In this document: piece by piece, positions 1 through 8,456 of the stretch
How the letters are laid out: every line of letters starts with the position of its first letter
How positions within the stretch are numbered: the first letter of the stretch is position 1
From: Rhodoferax sp. OV413
GTDB taxonomy: Bacteria > Pseudomonadota > Gammaproteobacteria > Pseudomonadales > Pseudohongiellaceae
Direction of reading: 5' to 3'
NCBI GenBank assembly: GCA_943330915.2
Contig: CALQJO020000021.1
Coordinates: 1-45,707, forward strand
DNA length: 45,707 nucleotides
The notes under the pieces: generated by a model
The model's database searches: none
The model's input: the letters and a program-made list of their open reading frames with translations, nothing else
What the model was told of the DNA's origin: nothing
Translations under genes and position numbers: made by a program

Positions 1-188
1 ATGAACCCCGAGGACCTGCCGCAGCAGCGTCTATGAATGGCGCCCGATTTGGGAGTCGCGATCTACGTAGCCAGATAAAACCGAGTACGCAATTTAGTAA
101 CAGGGAATCCTTTAGTCCTGAGCTTGGGCTATCATTTGGTAACGTCTGAATGATTAGCTCAACGAAACAAACGAAGTGTCCGGTTTAA
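1..188. other. left-edge stretch without a recognised gene
   Basis: One reading frame on the plus strand is open from the window edge to a TGA at 147-149, about 48 residues including an Ala-rich start, and could be the end of a gene lying mostly outside the window. I do not recognise it. The rest, up to the DUF3800-like remnant, contains stops in all plus frames and no clear promoter or RNA. Together with the next feature it looks like the edge of an accessory segment. Confidence 0.2.
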
Positions 189-749
189 TTAGGGGCTAAT
201 ACACTGGACAAGTATCTGGAACTTTCTAAGCTGTTGTATTACCAGTTCATCAAGCATGCGTTTGGTCTCCGGTATTCGCCCCTCCCAAGTGTGAATGCCA
301 GAGTCCGAGTGTATTTGGACAAGATGCCAGATACCCGCGAAAAAGTTGAAAGCTTTAAGGATCATCTGGAGTCTTTGAATAAAAACTCATCACTGAGACG
401 AAACAAAATACTATTCCAGAAAGAACAAATCGCCGAGATTGATTCTAAGCACCATGTATTGGCGCAGTCTTTAGACATCATATTGGGTGCTATGCAATTT
501 AGATTGAATGATAAGCACTTGGAGAAGCCTGAGGGTCAGCGCGTTCGCGGCAAGAGGACGGTTGCCAAAGAAGCATTATATAAATACATCAATACCCGCA
601 TCAGGGAGATACATCCTGGATTCAATATTGGTGTTAGCACGGGAACAAAAGGTGAGGTCAGCAACCGATGGCATCACCCATACCGGCATTGGCTATTTGT
701 TCCGGCAGGTTCAGCAGTTGATGTCAGCAAGGGTAAGAAAAATAAATAA
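189..749 (+). pseudogene. 5'-truncated DUF3800-like protein (remnant)
   Basis: The frame is open from 189, just after a TAA at 186-188, to a TAA at 747-749. The only early start is TTG 234, with no convincing ribosome binding site. The product reads like the C-terminal half of a DUF3800-type protein: a stretch near LAQSLDIILGAMQFRLND resembles the conserved family segment with a small-residue-rich helix, and it ends in a basic tail (KGKKNK). DUF3800 proteins normally begin with a DESG-type acidic motif, which is missing here. I infer a truncated copy whose 5' part was lost or replaced. DUF3800 genes are common in accessory and defence-rich DNA, which fits a position beside a tRNA. The family assignment rests on reading alone and is tentative; a lineage-specific hypothetical protein is the alternative. 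Confidence 0.4.
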
Positions 750-777
750 CCCCGCGCTCACTATGCCGTTTGGCGTA

Positions 778-796
778 TCTCAAGTGGAACTTGAGA
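778..796. repeat. 7-bp perfect inverted repeat
   Basis: TCTCAAG and CTTGAGA are separated by TGGAA, between the DUF3800-like remnant and the tRNA. There is no T-run on either strand, so it is not a typical intrinsic terminator. Its role is unknown. Confidence 0.35.
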
Positions 797-853
797 CTTC
801 ACGAGTCGCAGGGTCGTAAGCAGTATAGGCAATGAATGAATGCTAAATCAAGA

Positions 854-940
854 TGGTGCCCAGGAGAGGACTTGAACCTCCACGACCTTGCGATCGCCAG
901 CACCTGAAGCTGGTGTGTCTACCAATTCCACCACCTGGGC
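854..940 (-). tRNA. tRNA-Leu (anticodon CAG)
   Basis: Read on the minus strand, the gene starts GCCCAGGTGG and ends in CCTGGGC plus discriminator A and an encoded CCA (854-856). The anticodon stem CCAGC/GCTGG encloses a loop with anticodon CAG (positions 904-906 on the plus strand). The long variable arm and the D-loop TTGGTAGAC are typical of class II tRNA-Leu. The 3' end points toward the window start, where the atypical DUF3800-like remnant lies. The 3' ends of tRNA genes are common integration sites, but no integrase or duplicated att segment is visible here. Confidence 0.97.
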
Positions 941-1042
941 ATTTAGGGGTTGGATCAATGAAGAGCGCGCATTTTGCCCACTGCCCAAAGGCATGTCAAC
1001 GGGCTATTTGAAATTCTTTAAGTTAACAAGGGCCCACGCGTG

Positions 1043-1048
1043 TATACT
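1043..1048 (+). promoter_or_regulatory. candidate -10 box for rnr
   Basis: TATACT lies 31 bases upstream of the preferred rnr start at 1079. No good -35 box at 16-18 bases is evident; the best upstream hexamers (TTAACA at 1023, TTGAAA at 1008) are too close or too far. The box overlaps the region that would be coding if GTG 1040 were the start, which argues for the ATG at 1079. Confidence 0.35.
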
Positions 1049-1078
1049 CGGCCGCACATGAAAACGAGACGAGATGAC

Positions 1079-3688
1079 ATGGCCAGAAAAAACAACGCCA
1101 GTGATATAGCAAGCCCCCCCGAAGTGAAATCCCGCATGAAAGACCCCTTCGCATCACGCGAAGCCGAAAAATACGAAAAACCCATTCCCAGCCGCGAATA
1201 CATCATGGAGCTGATGGCCAAAATTGGCCAGCCGATGACCTATGAGAATTTGCGTGAGCAGATGGGTTTTGATGATGATGAAGATCAGGCTGAGGCGCTG
1301 CGTCGCCGGCTGATTGCCATGAGCCGTGATGGTCAGCTGATCAGTAATCGCCGTGGTGTGTATGGCCTGGCAGACAAGATGGAGTTGACCAAGGGACGCG
1401 TGCAGGGCAATAAAGAAGGCACGGGTTACTTTGTGCCGACGGATGGTTCCGGGGATATGTTCCTGGGGCCGCAGGAAATGCTGAAAGTATTTGATGGCGA
1501 CATCGTGCTGGTGCGGGTGTCGGGCGTTGACCGGCGTGGCCGCAAAGAGGGCATGATTGTTGAAGTGCTGGAGCGGCGTCTGTCGCAGATTGTTGGGCGC
1601 TTCTATCGCGACCATGGTTTTGGCCTGGTGGTGCCGGATAATCGGCGCATCAGTCAGGAGATTCTGATCCCTGAGGCCGATACCCGCAATGCCAAAGACG
1701 GCCAGTTTGTGGTCGCAGAGATTCGCAGTTATCCCGATCAGCGCCGCAAGGCGGTGGGTGCGATTGTGGAAATCCTTGGAGACCACATGGCGCCGGGCAT
1801 GGAAATTGATGTGGCGCTGCGCAGTCACAATATTCCGCACGAGTGGCCTAAAGACGTTGAGCGTGAGGTCAAGGGATTAACCGAGGACGTTGCGAAAGCA
1901 GATCTGGCCGGGCGCGTGGACTTGCGTGAATTGCCGTTTGTCACCATTGATGGTGAGGACGCCAAAGATTTTGATGATGCCGTGTATTGTGAAGAGGGCC
2001 CGCGCGGCACTGCCAAGTTGTTTGTGGCGATTGCTGACGTTTCTCATTATGTGAAACCGGATTCGGCGCTGGATCTGGAGGCGCAGAATCGTGGTAACTC
2101 GGTGTATTTCCCCGGGTCTGTGGTGCCGATGTTGCCGGAGGTGTTGTCCAACGGGCTGTGTTCGTTAAAGCCGCAGGTCAATCGTTTGGTGATGGTCTGC
2201 GAGATGGACCTGAGCCGCACCGGCAACGTGACGGATTTTCGTTTTTATGAAGGCGTGATTTTTTCGCATGCGCGTATGACGTATACGGAAGTCGCCGAAA
2301 TTCTGGAAACGCCTGACTCGCCCACGCGTGAGCGGAGCCGCGAGCGGCTGCGTGAAAAACACGCGGCGCTGATTCCGCATCTGGAAAGTCTGTACGGCGT
2401 GTATGAAAAATTATCCAAAGCCCGGCAGTTGGCGGGTGCGCTGGATTTCTCCTCGCAGGAAACCCGAATTGTGTTTGGCGAGACGCGCAAGATTCGCGAA
2501 ATTGTGCCGGTGGTGCGTAACAACGCTCACCGTCTGATTGAGGAATGTATGTTGGCGGCCAACGTGTGTACGGCGCAGTTCCTCGAGGAATCAGGGCTGC
2601 CGGTGTTGTACCGTGTGCACGAGGGGCCGAATCCGGACAAGCTTGAAAATCTGAACATGTATCTGAAAGAGCTGGGGCTGGTGTTGTCCAAATCCATGAA
2701 GCCGGAACCCAAGGATTATCAGCGGGTGCTGCAGGCGATTGCGGATCGGCCCGATGCCAATCTGATTCAGACCATGCTAGTGCGTTCGATGCTGCAGGCG
2801 GTTTATCAGCCGGACAATATTGGTCACTTCGGGCTGGGGTTTGAGGCGTACACGCACTTTACTTCGCCGATCCGGCGTTATCCGGATCTGTTGGTGCACC
2901 GAGCTTTGCGTTATCTGATTCGCAGCGGCAAAAACAAAGCGCAGATCCGCCAGATCAAGGGCGCGACCAAATTGACGCGCAAAGAGGGCTATCCGTATCA
3001 GCCCTCTGACATGCAGCATTTTGGTGAAATCTGTTCGATGACTGAGCGCCGCGCAGATGCCGCCAGTTACGATGTGCAGGATTGGCTGAAGTGTGAATAT
3101 GTGCAGGATCGCGTGGGTGACGAATTCCGCGGCACGGTGAGTTCGGTCACTGGGTTTGGTTTGTTTGTGCAGCTCAGTGATATTTATGTGGAAGGCCTGG
3201 TGCACATCACTGCGCTCAAAAATGACTACTATCAGTTTGATCCGGTGCGGCAGATGCTGCGCGGTGAACACAGTGGTGTCAGTTACCGGCTTGGCGACCC
3301 CATCATGGTCAAAGTGGCGCGTGTTGATCTGGACGAGCGCAAGATTGACCTGCAACTGGTGGATGGCGCCGCTGGTGTGGTACGTGCAAAACCAGACGGC
3401 AAAGGTAAGGGCAAGGGCAAAGCTAAAGACAAAGTTAGAGATAAAGACAAAGTTAAAGACAAGGGTAAAAACAAGGTTAAGGGGAACGGCGCACCGCGTG
3501 GTCGTGCGTTGGAAAACCCAGGCGAGGCACCAAAAGCTGGCCGGTCACGCAGAACGGTCGCCGTTGAGGCGACCCATGCACCTGTCAAAAAAGCACCTGT
3601 CAAACGAGCGTCTGCCAAAATAGCGCCGGATGTCCTTGTCAAGCCGGCAAAACGCCCACGATCCAACGCCAAGCGCCGGAGTGAATGA
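1079..3688 (+). CDS. rnr: ribonuclease R
   Basis: This is a processive 3'-5' hydrolytic exoribonuclease that degrades structured RNA, acts in rRNA and tRNA quality control, and works with tmRNA in trans-translation. The 869-residue product has the family order: N-terminal winged helix (about residues 35-95), cold-shock-like OB folds, a central RNB catalytic domain, an S1 domain (VGDEFRGTVSSVTGFG) and a Lys-rich tail. The RNB metal-binding motif DGEDAKDFDDAVY lies near residues 290-302, with its Asp residues intact, and the later SPIRRYPDL motif is present. The start is set at ATG 1079 rather than the upstream in-frame GTG 1040 or ATG 1058, because a -10-like box overlaps the 5' extension. The tail is a run of Lys/Gly/Asp units (KGKGKGKAK, DKVKDKGK) followed by Lys/Ala/Pro repeats, more basic and repetitive than usual. 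The stop overlaps rlmB by 4 bases, so the two are translationally coupled. Confidence 0.97.
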   Translation: MARKNNASDIASPPEVKSRMKDPFASREAEKYEKPIPSREYIMELMAKIGQPMTYENLREQMGFDDDEDQAEALRRRLIAMSRDGQLISNRRGVYGLADKMELTKGRVQGNKEGTGYFVPTDGSGDMFLGPQEMLKVFDGDIVLVRVSGVDRRGRKEGMIVEVLERRLSQIVGRFYRDHGFGLVVPDNRRISQEILIPEADTRNAKDGQFVVAEIRSYPDQRRKAVGAIVEILGDHMAPGMEIDVALRSHNIPHEWPKDVEREVKGLTEDVAKADLAGRVDLRELPFVTIDGEDAKDFDDAVYCEEGPRGTAKLFVAIADVSHYVKPDSALDLEAQNRGNSVYFPGSVVPMLPEVLSNGLCSLKPQVNRLVMVCEMDLSRTGNVTDFRFYEGVIFSHARMTYTEVAEILETPDSPTRERSRERLREKHAALIPHLESLYGVYEKLSKARQLAGALDFSSQETRIVFGETRKIREIVPVVRNNAHRLIEECMLAANVCTAQFLEESGLPVLYRVHEGPNPDKLENLNMYLKELGLVLSKSMKPEPKDYQRVLQAIADRPDANLIQTMLVRSMLQAVYQPDNIGHFGLGFEAYTHFTSPIRRYPDLLVHRALRYLIRSGKNKAQIRQIKGATKLTRKEGYPYQPSDMQHFGEICSMTERRADAASYDVQDWLKCEYVQDRVGDEFRGTVSSVTGFGLFVQLSDIYVEGLVHITALKNDYYQFDPVRQMLRGEHSGVSYRLGDPIMVKVARVDLDERKIDLQLVDGAAGVVRAKPDGKGKGKGKAKDKVRDKDKVKDKGKNKVKGNGAPRGRALENPGEAPKAGRSRRTVAVEATHAPVKKAPVKRASAKIAPDVLVKPAKRPRSNAKRRSE

Positions 3689-4479
3689 TGTCAGGGCGTG
3701 AATGGATAGTGGGCATTCATTCGGTGACCGAGCTGTTGCGGCGCAATCCCGAGGATGTGTTTGAGTTGGTGCTGCAGCAGGAGCGCGCCGACCAGCGGCT
3801 GGATGAGGTGCGTGCACTGGCGACGGAGCTAGGCATCAAAATCCAGGTCATGCCTAAGGCCGCGCTGGAAAAGAAGCTGCTGGGCGAGGGCAAAGGAGAG
3901 GCAAAGGGAGATGGCAGGCGCATCCCGGTGCACCAGGGCGTTGCCGCGCTGTGCCAGTGGCGCGATACCGTCAAGGACGAGGCGTTCCTGAACAAGCTGC
4001 TGACCAATCTCGATCATCCAGCGCTGATTCTCGTGTTGGACGAGGTCACTGATCCGCATAACCTGGGTGCGTGTCTGCGAACTGCCGATGCTGCCGGTGT
4101 GGATGCGGTGATCGTGCCAAAAGATAACTCGGCGACCTTAAACATGACGGTGCGTAAAGTCGCCAGTGGCGCGGCTGAAAAGGTCAATCTGGTGGCGGTG
4201 ACCAATCTGGCGCGCACGCTGGCGGCATTGCAGGAGCGAGGCATCTGGATCAGCGGTACGGCGGGTGAAGCCGATCACAGTGTGTACCAGGCCGACTTTA
4301 CCGGGCCGGTGGCGATTGTCATGGGGTCGGAGGGCAAAGGTCTGAGGCGACTGACGCGGGAGCATTGCGATTACCTGATTTCCATTCCCATGGCGGGGGT
4401 GGTGAGCAGTCTGAATGTATCAGTGGCGGCGGGGGTCTGCCTGTTTGAGGCTGTCCGCCAGCGCCGCAAAGCAACATAA
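3685..4479 (+). CDS. rlmB: 23S rRNA (guanosine-2251-2'-O)-methyltransferase
   Basis: The SpoU-family SPOUT enzyme methylates the 2'-O of G2251 in the P-loop of 23S rRNA using S-adenosylmethionine. The 264-residue protein has an N-terminal L30e-like RNA-binding domain (about 1-85, starting REWIVGIHSV) and a C-terminal trefoil-knot domain. Motif 1 is LDEVTDPHNLGACLRTA, with the catalytic Arg; motif 2 is VMGSEGKGL; motif 3 is IPMAGVVSSLNVSVAAG. The ATG overlaps the rnr TGA (ATGA arrangement), and a second in-frame ATG follows immediately at 3688. The rnr-rlmB pairing is the usual gammaproteobacterial operon. Confidence 0.96.
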   Translation: MMSGREWIVGIHSVTELLRRNPEDVFELVLQQERADQRLDEVRALATELGIKIQVMPKAALEKKLLGEGKGEAKGDGRRIPVHQGVAALCQWRDTVKDEAFLNKLLTNLDHPALILVLDEVTDPHNLGACLRTADAAGVDAVIVPKDNSATLNMTVRKVASGAAEKVNLVAVTNLARTLAALQERGIWISGTAGEADHSVYQADFTGPVAIVMGSEGKGLRRLTREHCDYLISIPMAGVVSSLNVSVAAGVCLFEAVRQRRKAT

Positions 4480-4536
4480 ATAGATGACGATATTGGCTGC
4501 AAGTGCCGGAATATCTGGGCTGCAGCCAAAAAGCGT

Positions 4537-4565
4537 TTGCAAGTCGGTAATGCCTTCACTACAAT
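4537..4565 (+). promoter_or_regulatory. sigma-70 promoter of the rpsF operon
   Basis: TTGCAA (4537-4542), a 17-base spacer and TACAAT (4560-4565) form a near-consensus vegetative promoter. Transcription would start near 4572, leaving a leader of about 160 bases before rpsF. That length is typical of autoregulated ribosomal protein operons. Confidence 0.7.
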
Positions 4566-4674
4566 GCGCGGTCCCGGAAATCCACCCTCAAGGTGGGCGT
4601 GTGTTGTCTCCACAGAGTCAGCAGCTCGGGAAAATGAACGTTAACTCCTTGTCTTACCGTACTTTTTAGGCGGC

Positions 4675-4694
4675 CTGGTTGTTAATCAAACCAG
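4675..4694 (+). promoter_or_regulatory. hairpin in the rpsF leader, possible S6:S18 regulatory element
   Basis: CTGGTT and AACCAG pair around an 8-base loop in the untranslated leader, 41 bases before the rpsF start. Many bacteria carry a leader motif bound by the S6:S18 complex that represses rpsF translation and contains a critical CCG; a CCG occurs just upstream here (near 4656). The match to the known motif has not been tested by structural alignment, so only the hairpin itself is seen and the role is inferred. Confidence 0.3.
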
Positions 4695-4735
4695 TTCTCC
4701 TGCTTGCGGAAGACTTATTTCCAGAAGGAGTCTCT

Positions 4736-5191
4736 ATGAGACACTACGAAATAGTATTTGTTGTACACCCTGATCAGAGTGATCAGGTTCCTGCGATGGT
4801 AGAGCGGTATACCCAGATGATTACCGAGACCGGTGGCAAAATTCACCGTTACGAAGACTGGGGCCGCCGTCAGCTTGCTTACCCGATTAACAAAATACAC
4901 AAAGCGCATTACATTCTGCTGAACGTAGAGTGTGGCAAAGAAGTATTGGACGAAATCGTGACGCTGTTCCGTTATAACGATGCCATTCTGCGTAATTTGG
5001 TTATCAAAATGGACGGCCCGGTGACTGAAGAGTCCCTGATCCTGAAAAATGAGCGTGAAAGCCGTGAGCGTCGTGCACGCGCCGAGACCAAGCGTCGTCT
5101 GGAAGAAGAAGAAGCTGAATCAGCTGACGACGATGACTCTGAAGACGGTTTTGATGCCGATTCAGATGACAGCGACGACGACGGCCGCTAA
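4736..5191 (+). CDS. rpsF: 30S ribosomal protein S6
   Basis: S6 binds the central domain of 16S rRNA as a complex with S18. The product begins [19 protein letters not shown], the standard family start. The AGAAGGAG at 4723-4730 places the start at ATG 4736, and the upstream in-frame extension is leader sequence. The core S6 fold covers about residues 1-95 ([19 protein letters not shown]). The 151-residue protein carries a long, strongly acidic tail rich in Glu, Asp and Ser ([12 protein letters not shown] onward). Gammaproteobacterial S6 tails are acidic and in E. coli are extended with glutamate by RimK; this one ends DDDGR rather than in Glu. It is the first gene of the rpsF-rpsR-membrane protein-rplI operon. 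Confidence 0.97.
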   Translation: MRHYEIVFVVHPDQSDQVPAMVERYTQMITETGGKIHRYEDWGRRQLAYPINKIHKAHYILLNVECGKEVLDEIVTLFRYNDAILRNLVIKMDGPVTEESLILKNERESRERRARAETKRRLEEEEAESADDDDSEDGFDADSDDSDDDGR

Positions 5192-5224
5192 CAACTAATC
5201 ACAGCTTTTTAAAGGATACTGACC

Positions 5225-5455
5225 ATGTCACGTTTTTTCCGACGCCGTAAGTTCTGCAAATTTACTGCAGAAGGCACCATACAGATCGATTACAAAGATA
5301 TTGAAACGCTGAAAGCTTATATTTCCGAGACCGGCAAAATTGTTCCAAGCCGCATCACCGGAACCAAGGCACGTTACCAGCGTCAACTGGCTGTCGCCGT
5401 TAAACGCGCCCGTCACTTGTCGTTGATTCCGTATACTGACAGCCATAACGTTTAA
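5225..5455 (+). CDS. rpsR: 30S ribosomal protein S18
   Basis: This 76-residue small-subunit protein pairs with S6. The family hallmarks are present: RRRKFCKF at the N terminus, [19 protein letters not shown], and the basic C-terminal segment [33 protein letters not shown] precedes the ATG. It lies 33 bases after rpsF, clearly in the same operon. Confidence 0.97.
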   Translation: MSRFFRRRKFCKFTAEGTIQIDYKDIETLKAYISETGKIVPSRITGTKARYQRQLAVAVKRARHLSLIPYTDSHNV

Positions 5456-5510
5456 GCTGTTGAGTTCTTGCTGGCATGGGCGCAGCGCGCCAACCTGGTG
5501 AGGAAGTTGT

Positions 5511-6359
5511 ATGCAAGGTTTAGCACATTATGCGATGCGCGGCCGCCGTCAGGCGATCACCACGGTATTTGTGTGCGGCCTGATTCCTCTGGTTAACATG
5601 CTTGTCCCGGCATTGATGGGACTGGTTTTATTGAGGCACGGTCCGAGAGAGACCTTGCTGGTGGTAGCCTGGGGCGCCTTACCGTTGTTTGGGTGGGCGA
5701 TGATGGGTGACATCACCCCGCTGGTGCTGATGCTTGGCGTGTTGGGCCTGGCAGCGGTACTGCGGCAGAGTGCTTCCTGGCAATACACCTTGCTGGCGGG
5801 CATTCTGGTCGGAGTGGGTGCAGAGATGGCGCTGCGACTGAGGCCGGATTTTCTGGTGTTGTTGCAGCAGCAGGTTGAAGCCTTTGTAGCTGCAGGTACG
5901 TTACCGGGTCAGCCAGAGATTGCGCCGGAATTGATGCGTAGTGCGCTGATCAGCTTGTTTGGTCTGATGCACATGTTTATGAGCATCTGCCTGATCCTGC
6001 TGGCGCGTTGGTGGCAGGCCGTGCTGTTTAACCCGGGTGGTTTTCAGCAGGAGTTCCACCAGATCAGGCTGCAGTCGTCGGTTGCTTTGTTACTGATGGT
6101 ACTGTTTCTGGCGGCGAGCGCCGGGGTAACAGTGCTGACAGGCTGGATAATGTATTTTTTGATGCCCTTGTTTTTTGCCGGACTGGCATTAGTGCATGGG
6201 TTAGTAGGCTTGAAAAAACTATCGCGGCTTTGGCTTGTGGCGTTTTATATGCTGATGCTGAATCCGCCGTTGGCGCAACTGTTAGCAGTGGCCGCGCTTA
6301 TTGACAGCTGGTATGACTTCCGTGGTCGCATAAAAGCAGCCGCAGGTCCAACAAGCTGA
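5511..6359 (+). CDS. integral membrane protein between rpsR and rplI
   Basis: A hydrophobic protein of 282 residues with about seven or eight predicted membrane segments, for example near residues 18-42, 47-62, 68-84, 92-106, 142-167, 193-215 and 218-233. It starts [16 protein letters not shown], with a basic cytoplasmic-looking N terminus. A gene of the same kind and size sits at this spot in Pseudomonas relatives and is usually annotated hypothetical or DUF2232/YybS-like. GTGAGGAAG precedes the ATG. Its conserved position inside a ribosomal protein operon suggests co-expression with translation genes, but no catalytic motif is visible and I cannot name a function. Confidence 0.8.
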   Translation: MQGLAHYAMRGRRQAITTVFVCGLIPLVNMLVPALMGLVLLRHGPRETLLVVAWGALPLFGWAMMGDITPLVLMLGVLGLAAVLRQSASWQYTLLAGILVGVGAEMALRLRPDFLVLLQQQVEAFVAAGTLPGQPEIAPELMRSALISLFGLMHMFMSICLILLARWWQAVLFNPGGFQQEFHQIRLQSSVALLLMVLFLAASAGVTVLTGWIMYFLMPLFFAGLALVHGLVGLKKLSRLWLVAFYMLMLNPPLAQLLAVAALIDSWYDFRGRIKAAAGPTS

Positions 6360-6409
6360 GGCCCGACAGGCGCCTGATCATGAATCAGGATTTTATTGAG
6401 GAAAATATC

Positions 6410-6856
6410 ATGAACGTAATTCTGCTGGAAAAAGTAGGCCGTTTGGGCAGTGTTGGTGACACCGCGTCTGTTCGTCCGGGTTATGCACGTAACTTTTTGT
6501 TCCCCACAGGCAAAGCTGTACCGGCAACAAAAAACAATCTGGCTGACTTTGAAACCCGTCGTGCTGAATTGCTGGCGGCTCACAATGCCAACGTGGGCAA
6601 AGCTCAGGCTCGCGCTGACAAGCTGAAAGACTTGCGTGTTGCTATCTCCGTCAACGCGGGTGATGAAGGCAAACTGTTCGGTTCTGTTGGCACACGTGAT
6701 ATCGCTGATGCCGTGACCGCAGCCGGTCAGGAAATCACCAAAGCTGAAGTTCGTCTGCCAAACGGTGCCATCCGTGAAGTGGGTGAATGGCTGGTGTCAA
6801 TCGACCTCGGCTTTGAAGTAGAAGCCGTGGTCACTGTTGCGGTTGTTCCTGCTTGA
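6410..6856 (+). CDS. rplI: 50S ribosomal protein L9
   Basis: L9 binds 23S rRNA at the base of the L1 stalk and helps maintain reading frame. The product starts [17 protein letters not shown], the conserved N-terminal RNA-binding domain with the [12 protein letters not shown] motif, followed by a long connecting helix (about residues 42-75, [15 protein letters not shown]-like) and a C-terminal domain ending in valine-rich strands. TTGAGGAAA at 6396 onward sets ATG 6410; an upstream in-frame extension to 6380 is not needed. Length is 148 residues, normal for the family. It is the last gene of the operon and is followed by a strong terminator. Confidence 0.96.
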   Translation: MNVILLEKVGRLGSVGDTASVRPGYARNFLFPTGKAVPATKNNLADFETRRAELLAAHNANVGKAQARADKLKDLRVAISVNAGDEGKLFGSVGTRDIADAVTAAGQEITKAEVRLPNGAIREVGEWLVSIDLGFEVEAVVTVAVVPA

Positions 6857-6953
6857 TCGCATTGGATTAACAGCACCACCATAGGCGGTGATTCAACACG
6901 CTGGCAACTGAGGTTGCAGGTTGTTTGTCATCGCCGCTTAGTGGGAGAATAAG

Positions 6954-6988
6954 GCACCGCCACCCTTTGGGTCGTGGTGCTTTTTTTT
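6954..6988 (+). terminator. intrinsic terminator of the rpsF-rplI operon
   Basis: GCACC..GGTGC forms the base of a long GC-rich stem with one mismatch and a TTT loop, followed directly by eight T residues (6981-6988). It separates rplI from dnaB. Confidence 0.85.
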
Positions 6989-7010
6989 GCCTGGGTTTTT
7001 AGGGAGCACA

Positions 7011-8456
7011 ATGTCAGAACGCACAACAACAGAGCTCAGGGAACCCGCCGCGTCCTTTGATCGTCCGTCCCGACAGGCTCCCTTGAGTGCCGCCCATGCT
7101 TTGGGCGCCGGCTTAAAAGTGCCCCCGCATTCTGTAGAGGCCGAACAAGCCGTGCTCGGTGGGCTCATGCTCGACAATACCGCCTGGGATAATGTGGCTG
7201 AGGTGTTGCAGGCTGTGGATTTTTATCGCCATGAACACCAGCTGATTTTTGATGTTATGCAGCGGCATGCCGAAGCCAGTAAACCCATCGATGTGGTGAC
7301 CTTGGTTGAAGCGCTGGACAGTCTGAATCAGGTGCAGGATGCCGGTGGCATTGAATACCTGTCAGATCTCGCCAGTCACGCCCGCGGCACCGCCAACATC
7401 AGCGCGTATGCGCGCATCATCCGCGAGCGCGCCACGCTGCGCACGTTGATCAGTGTCTCCAATGAAATCGCCGACAATGCCTTTAATCCAGCTGGTCGCG
7501 AAGCCGCTGACGTGCTGGATTTTGCCGAGCAGAAAGTTTTTCAGATAGCCGACAGCCGCGCGCGCGATGGCGGGCCACAGCCTGTGAATCCTCTGCTTAC
7601 CAAAGTAGTAGAAAAAATTGATGTTCTCATCCAATCAAAAGGCGCCATCACTGGCCTCTCCACGGGTTACAAAGATCTCGATAGAAAAACCTCTGGATTG
7701 CAGAAATCCGATCTGATTATTGTGGCGGGCCGTCCTTCAATGGGCAAAACCAGCTTTGCCATGAATCTGGCCGAGCATGCGGTAATGACTCAGGACAAGC
7801 CGGTACTGGTGTTTAGCCTTGAAATGCCGGCCGAGAGCCTAATTTTCCGCATGCTCAGTTCTATTGGCAGAATTGATCAGTCACGGCTGCGTAATGGTCA
7901 GCTGGAAGATGAGGATTGGCCGAAACTGACGACGGCGATTGCCAAGCTCAAAGATCGCCCCTTGTTGATCGATGACAGTGTTGGCCTGACGCCGACCGAG
8001 ATGCGCGCACGTGCGCGGCGTGTGGTGCGCGAGCACGGTGGGCTGGCACTGGTGGTGGTGGATTACCTGCAGCTGATGCAGATTAAAGGTTATGGCGACA
8101 ACCGTGTGGGCGAAATCTCTGAAATCTCGCGCTCGTTAAAAACGCTGGCTCGCGAGTTCTCCTGCCCGGTGATTGCATTGTCACAATTGAACCGTAGTCT
8201 TGAGCAGCGTCCGAACAAGCGGCCAGTGATGTCAGACCTGCGTGAATCAGGCGCCATCGAGCAGGATGCCGACATCATCGCGTTTGTTTACCGTGATGAG
8301 GTCTACAATCAGGATACCCAGGATAAAGGCATCGCCGAGATCATTATCGGCAAACAACGAAATGGTCCTATTGGCACGGTGAAGCTTGGCTTTATGGGGC
8401 AGTTCACCCGTTTTGATAATCTGGCCTTGCCAGACTACGACAACAGTTATGCCTGA
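7011..8456 (+). CDS. dnaB: replicative DNA helicase
   Basis: DnaB is the hexameric 5'-3' helicase at the replication fork, loaded by DnaC or DciA and coupled to DnaG primase. The 481-residue product has an N-terminal DnaB domain (VPPHSVEAEQAVLGGLM, about 41-57), a linker, and a RecA-like C-terminal domain with Walker A GRPSMGKTS (240-248, Lys246) and Walker B VVVDYLQLM (Asp351). The LRESGAIEQDAD motif and the arginine-rich C-terminal region are present. No intein interrupts the Walker motifs. AGGGAG at 7001-7006 selects ATG 7011. The last 8 bases overlap alr. Confidence 0.97.
   Translation: MSERTTTELREPAASFDRPSRQAPLSAAHALGAGLKVPPHSVEAEQAVLGGLMLDNTAWDNVAEVLQAVDFYRHEHQLIFDVMQRHAEASKPIDVVTLVEALDSLNQVQDAGGIEYLSDLASHARGTANISAYARIIRERATLRTLISVSNEIADNAFNPAGREAADVLDFAEQKVFQIADSRARDGGPQPVNPLLTKVVEKIDVLIQSKGAITGLSTGYKDLDRKTSGLQKSDLIIVAGRPSMGKTSFAMNLAEHAVMTQDKPVLVFSLEMPAESLIFRMLSSIGRIDQSRLRNGQLEDEDWPKLTTAIAKLKDRPLLIDDSVGLTPTEMRARARRVVREHGGLALVVVDYLQLMQIKGYGDNRVGEISEISRSLKTLAREFSCPVIALSQLNRSLEQRPNKRPVMSDLRESGAIEQDADIIAFVYRDEVYNQDTQDKGIAEIIIGKQRNGPIGTVKLGFMGQFTRFDNLALPDYDNSYA

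Noticed and set aside
1040-1078. Longer RNase R start at GTG 1040 or ATG 1058
   Set aside because: A TATACT -10-like box overlaps this stretch and the extra residues are not family-like.
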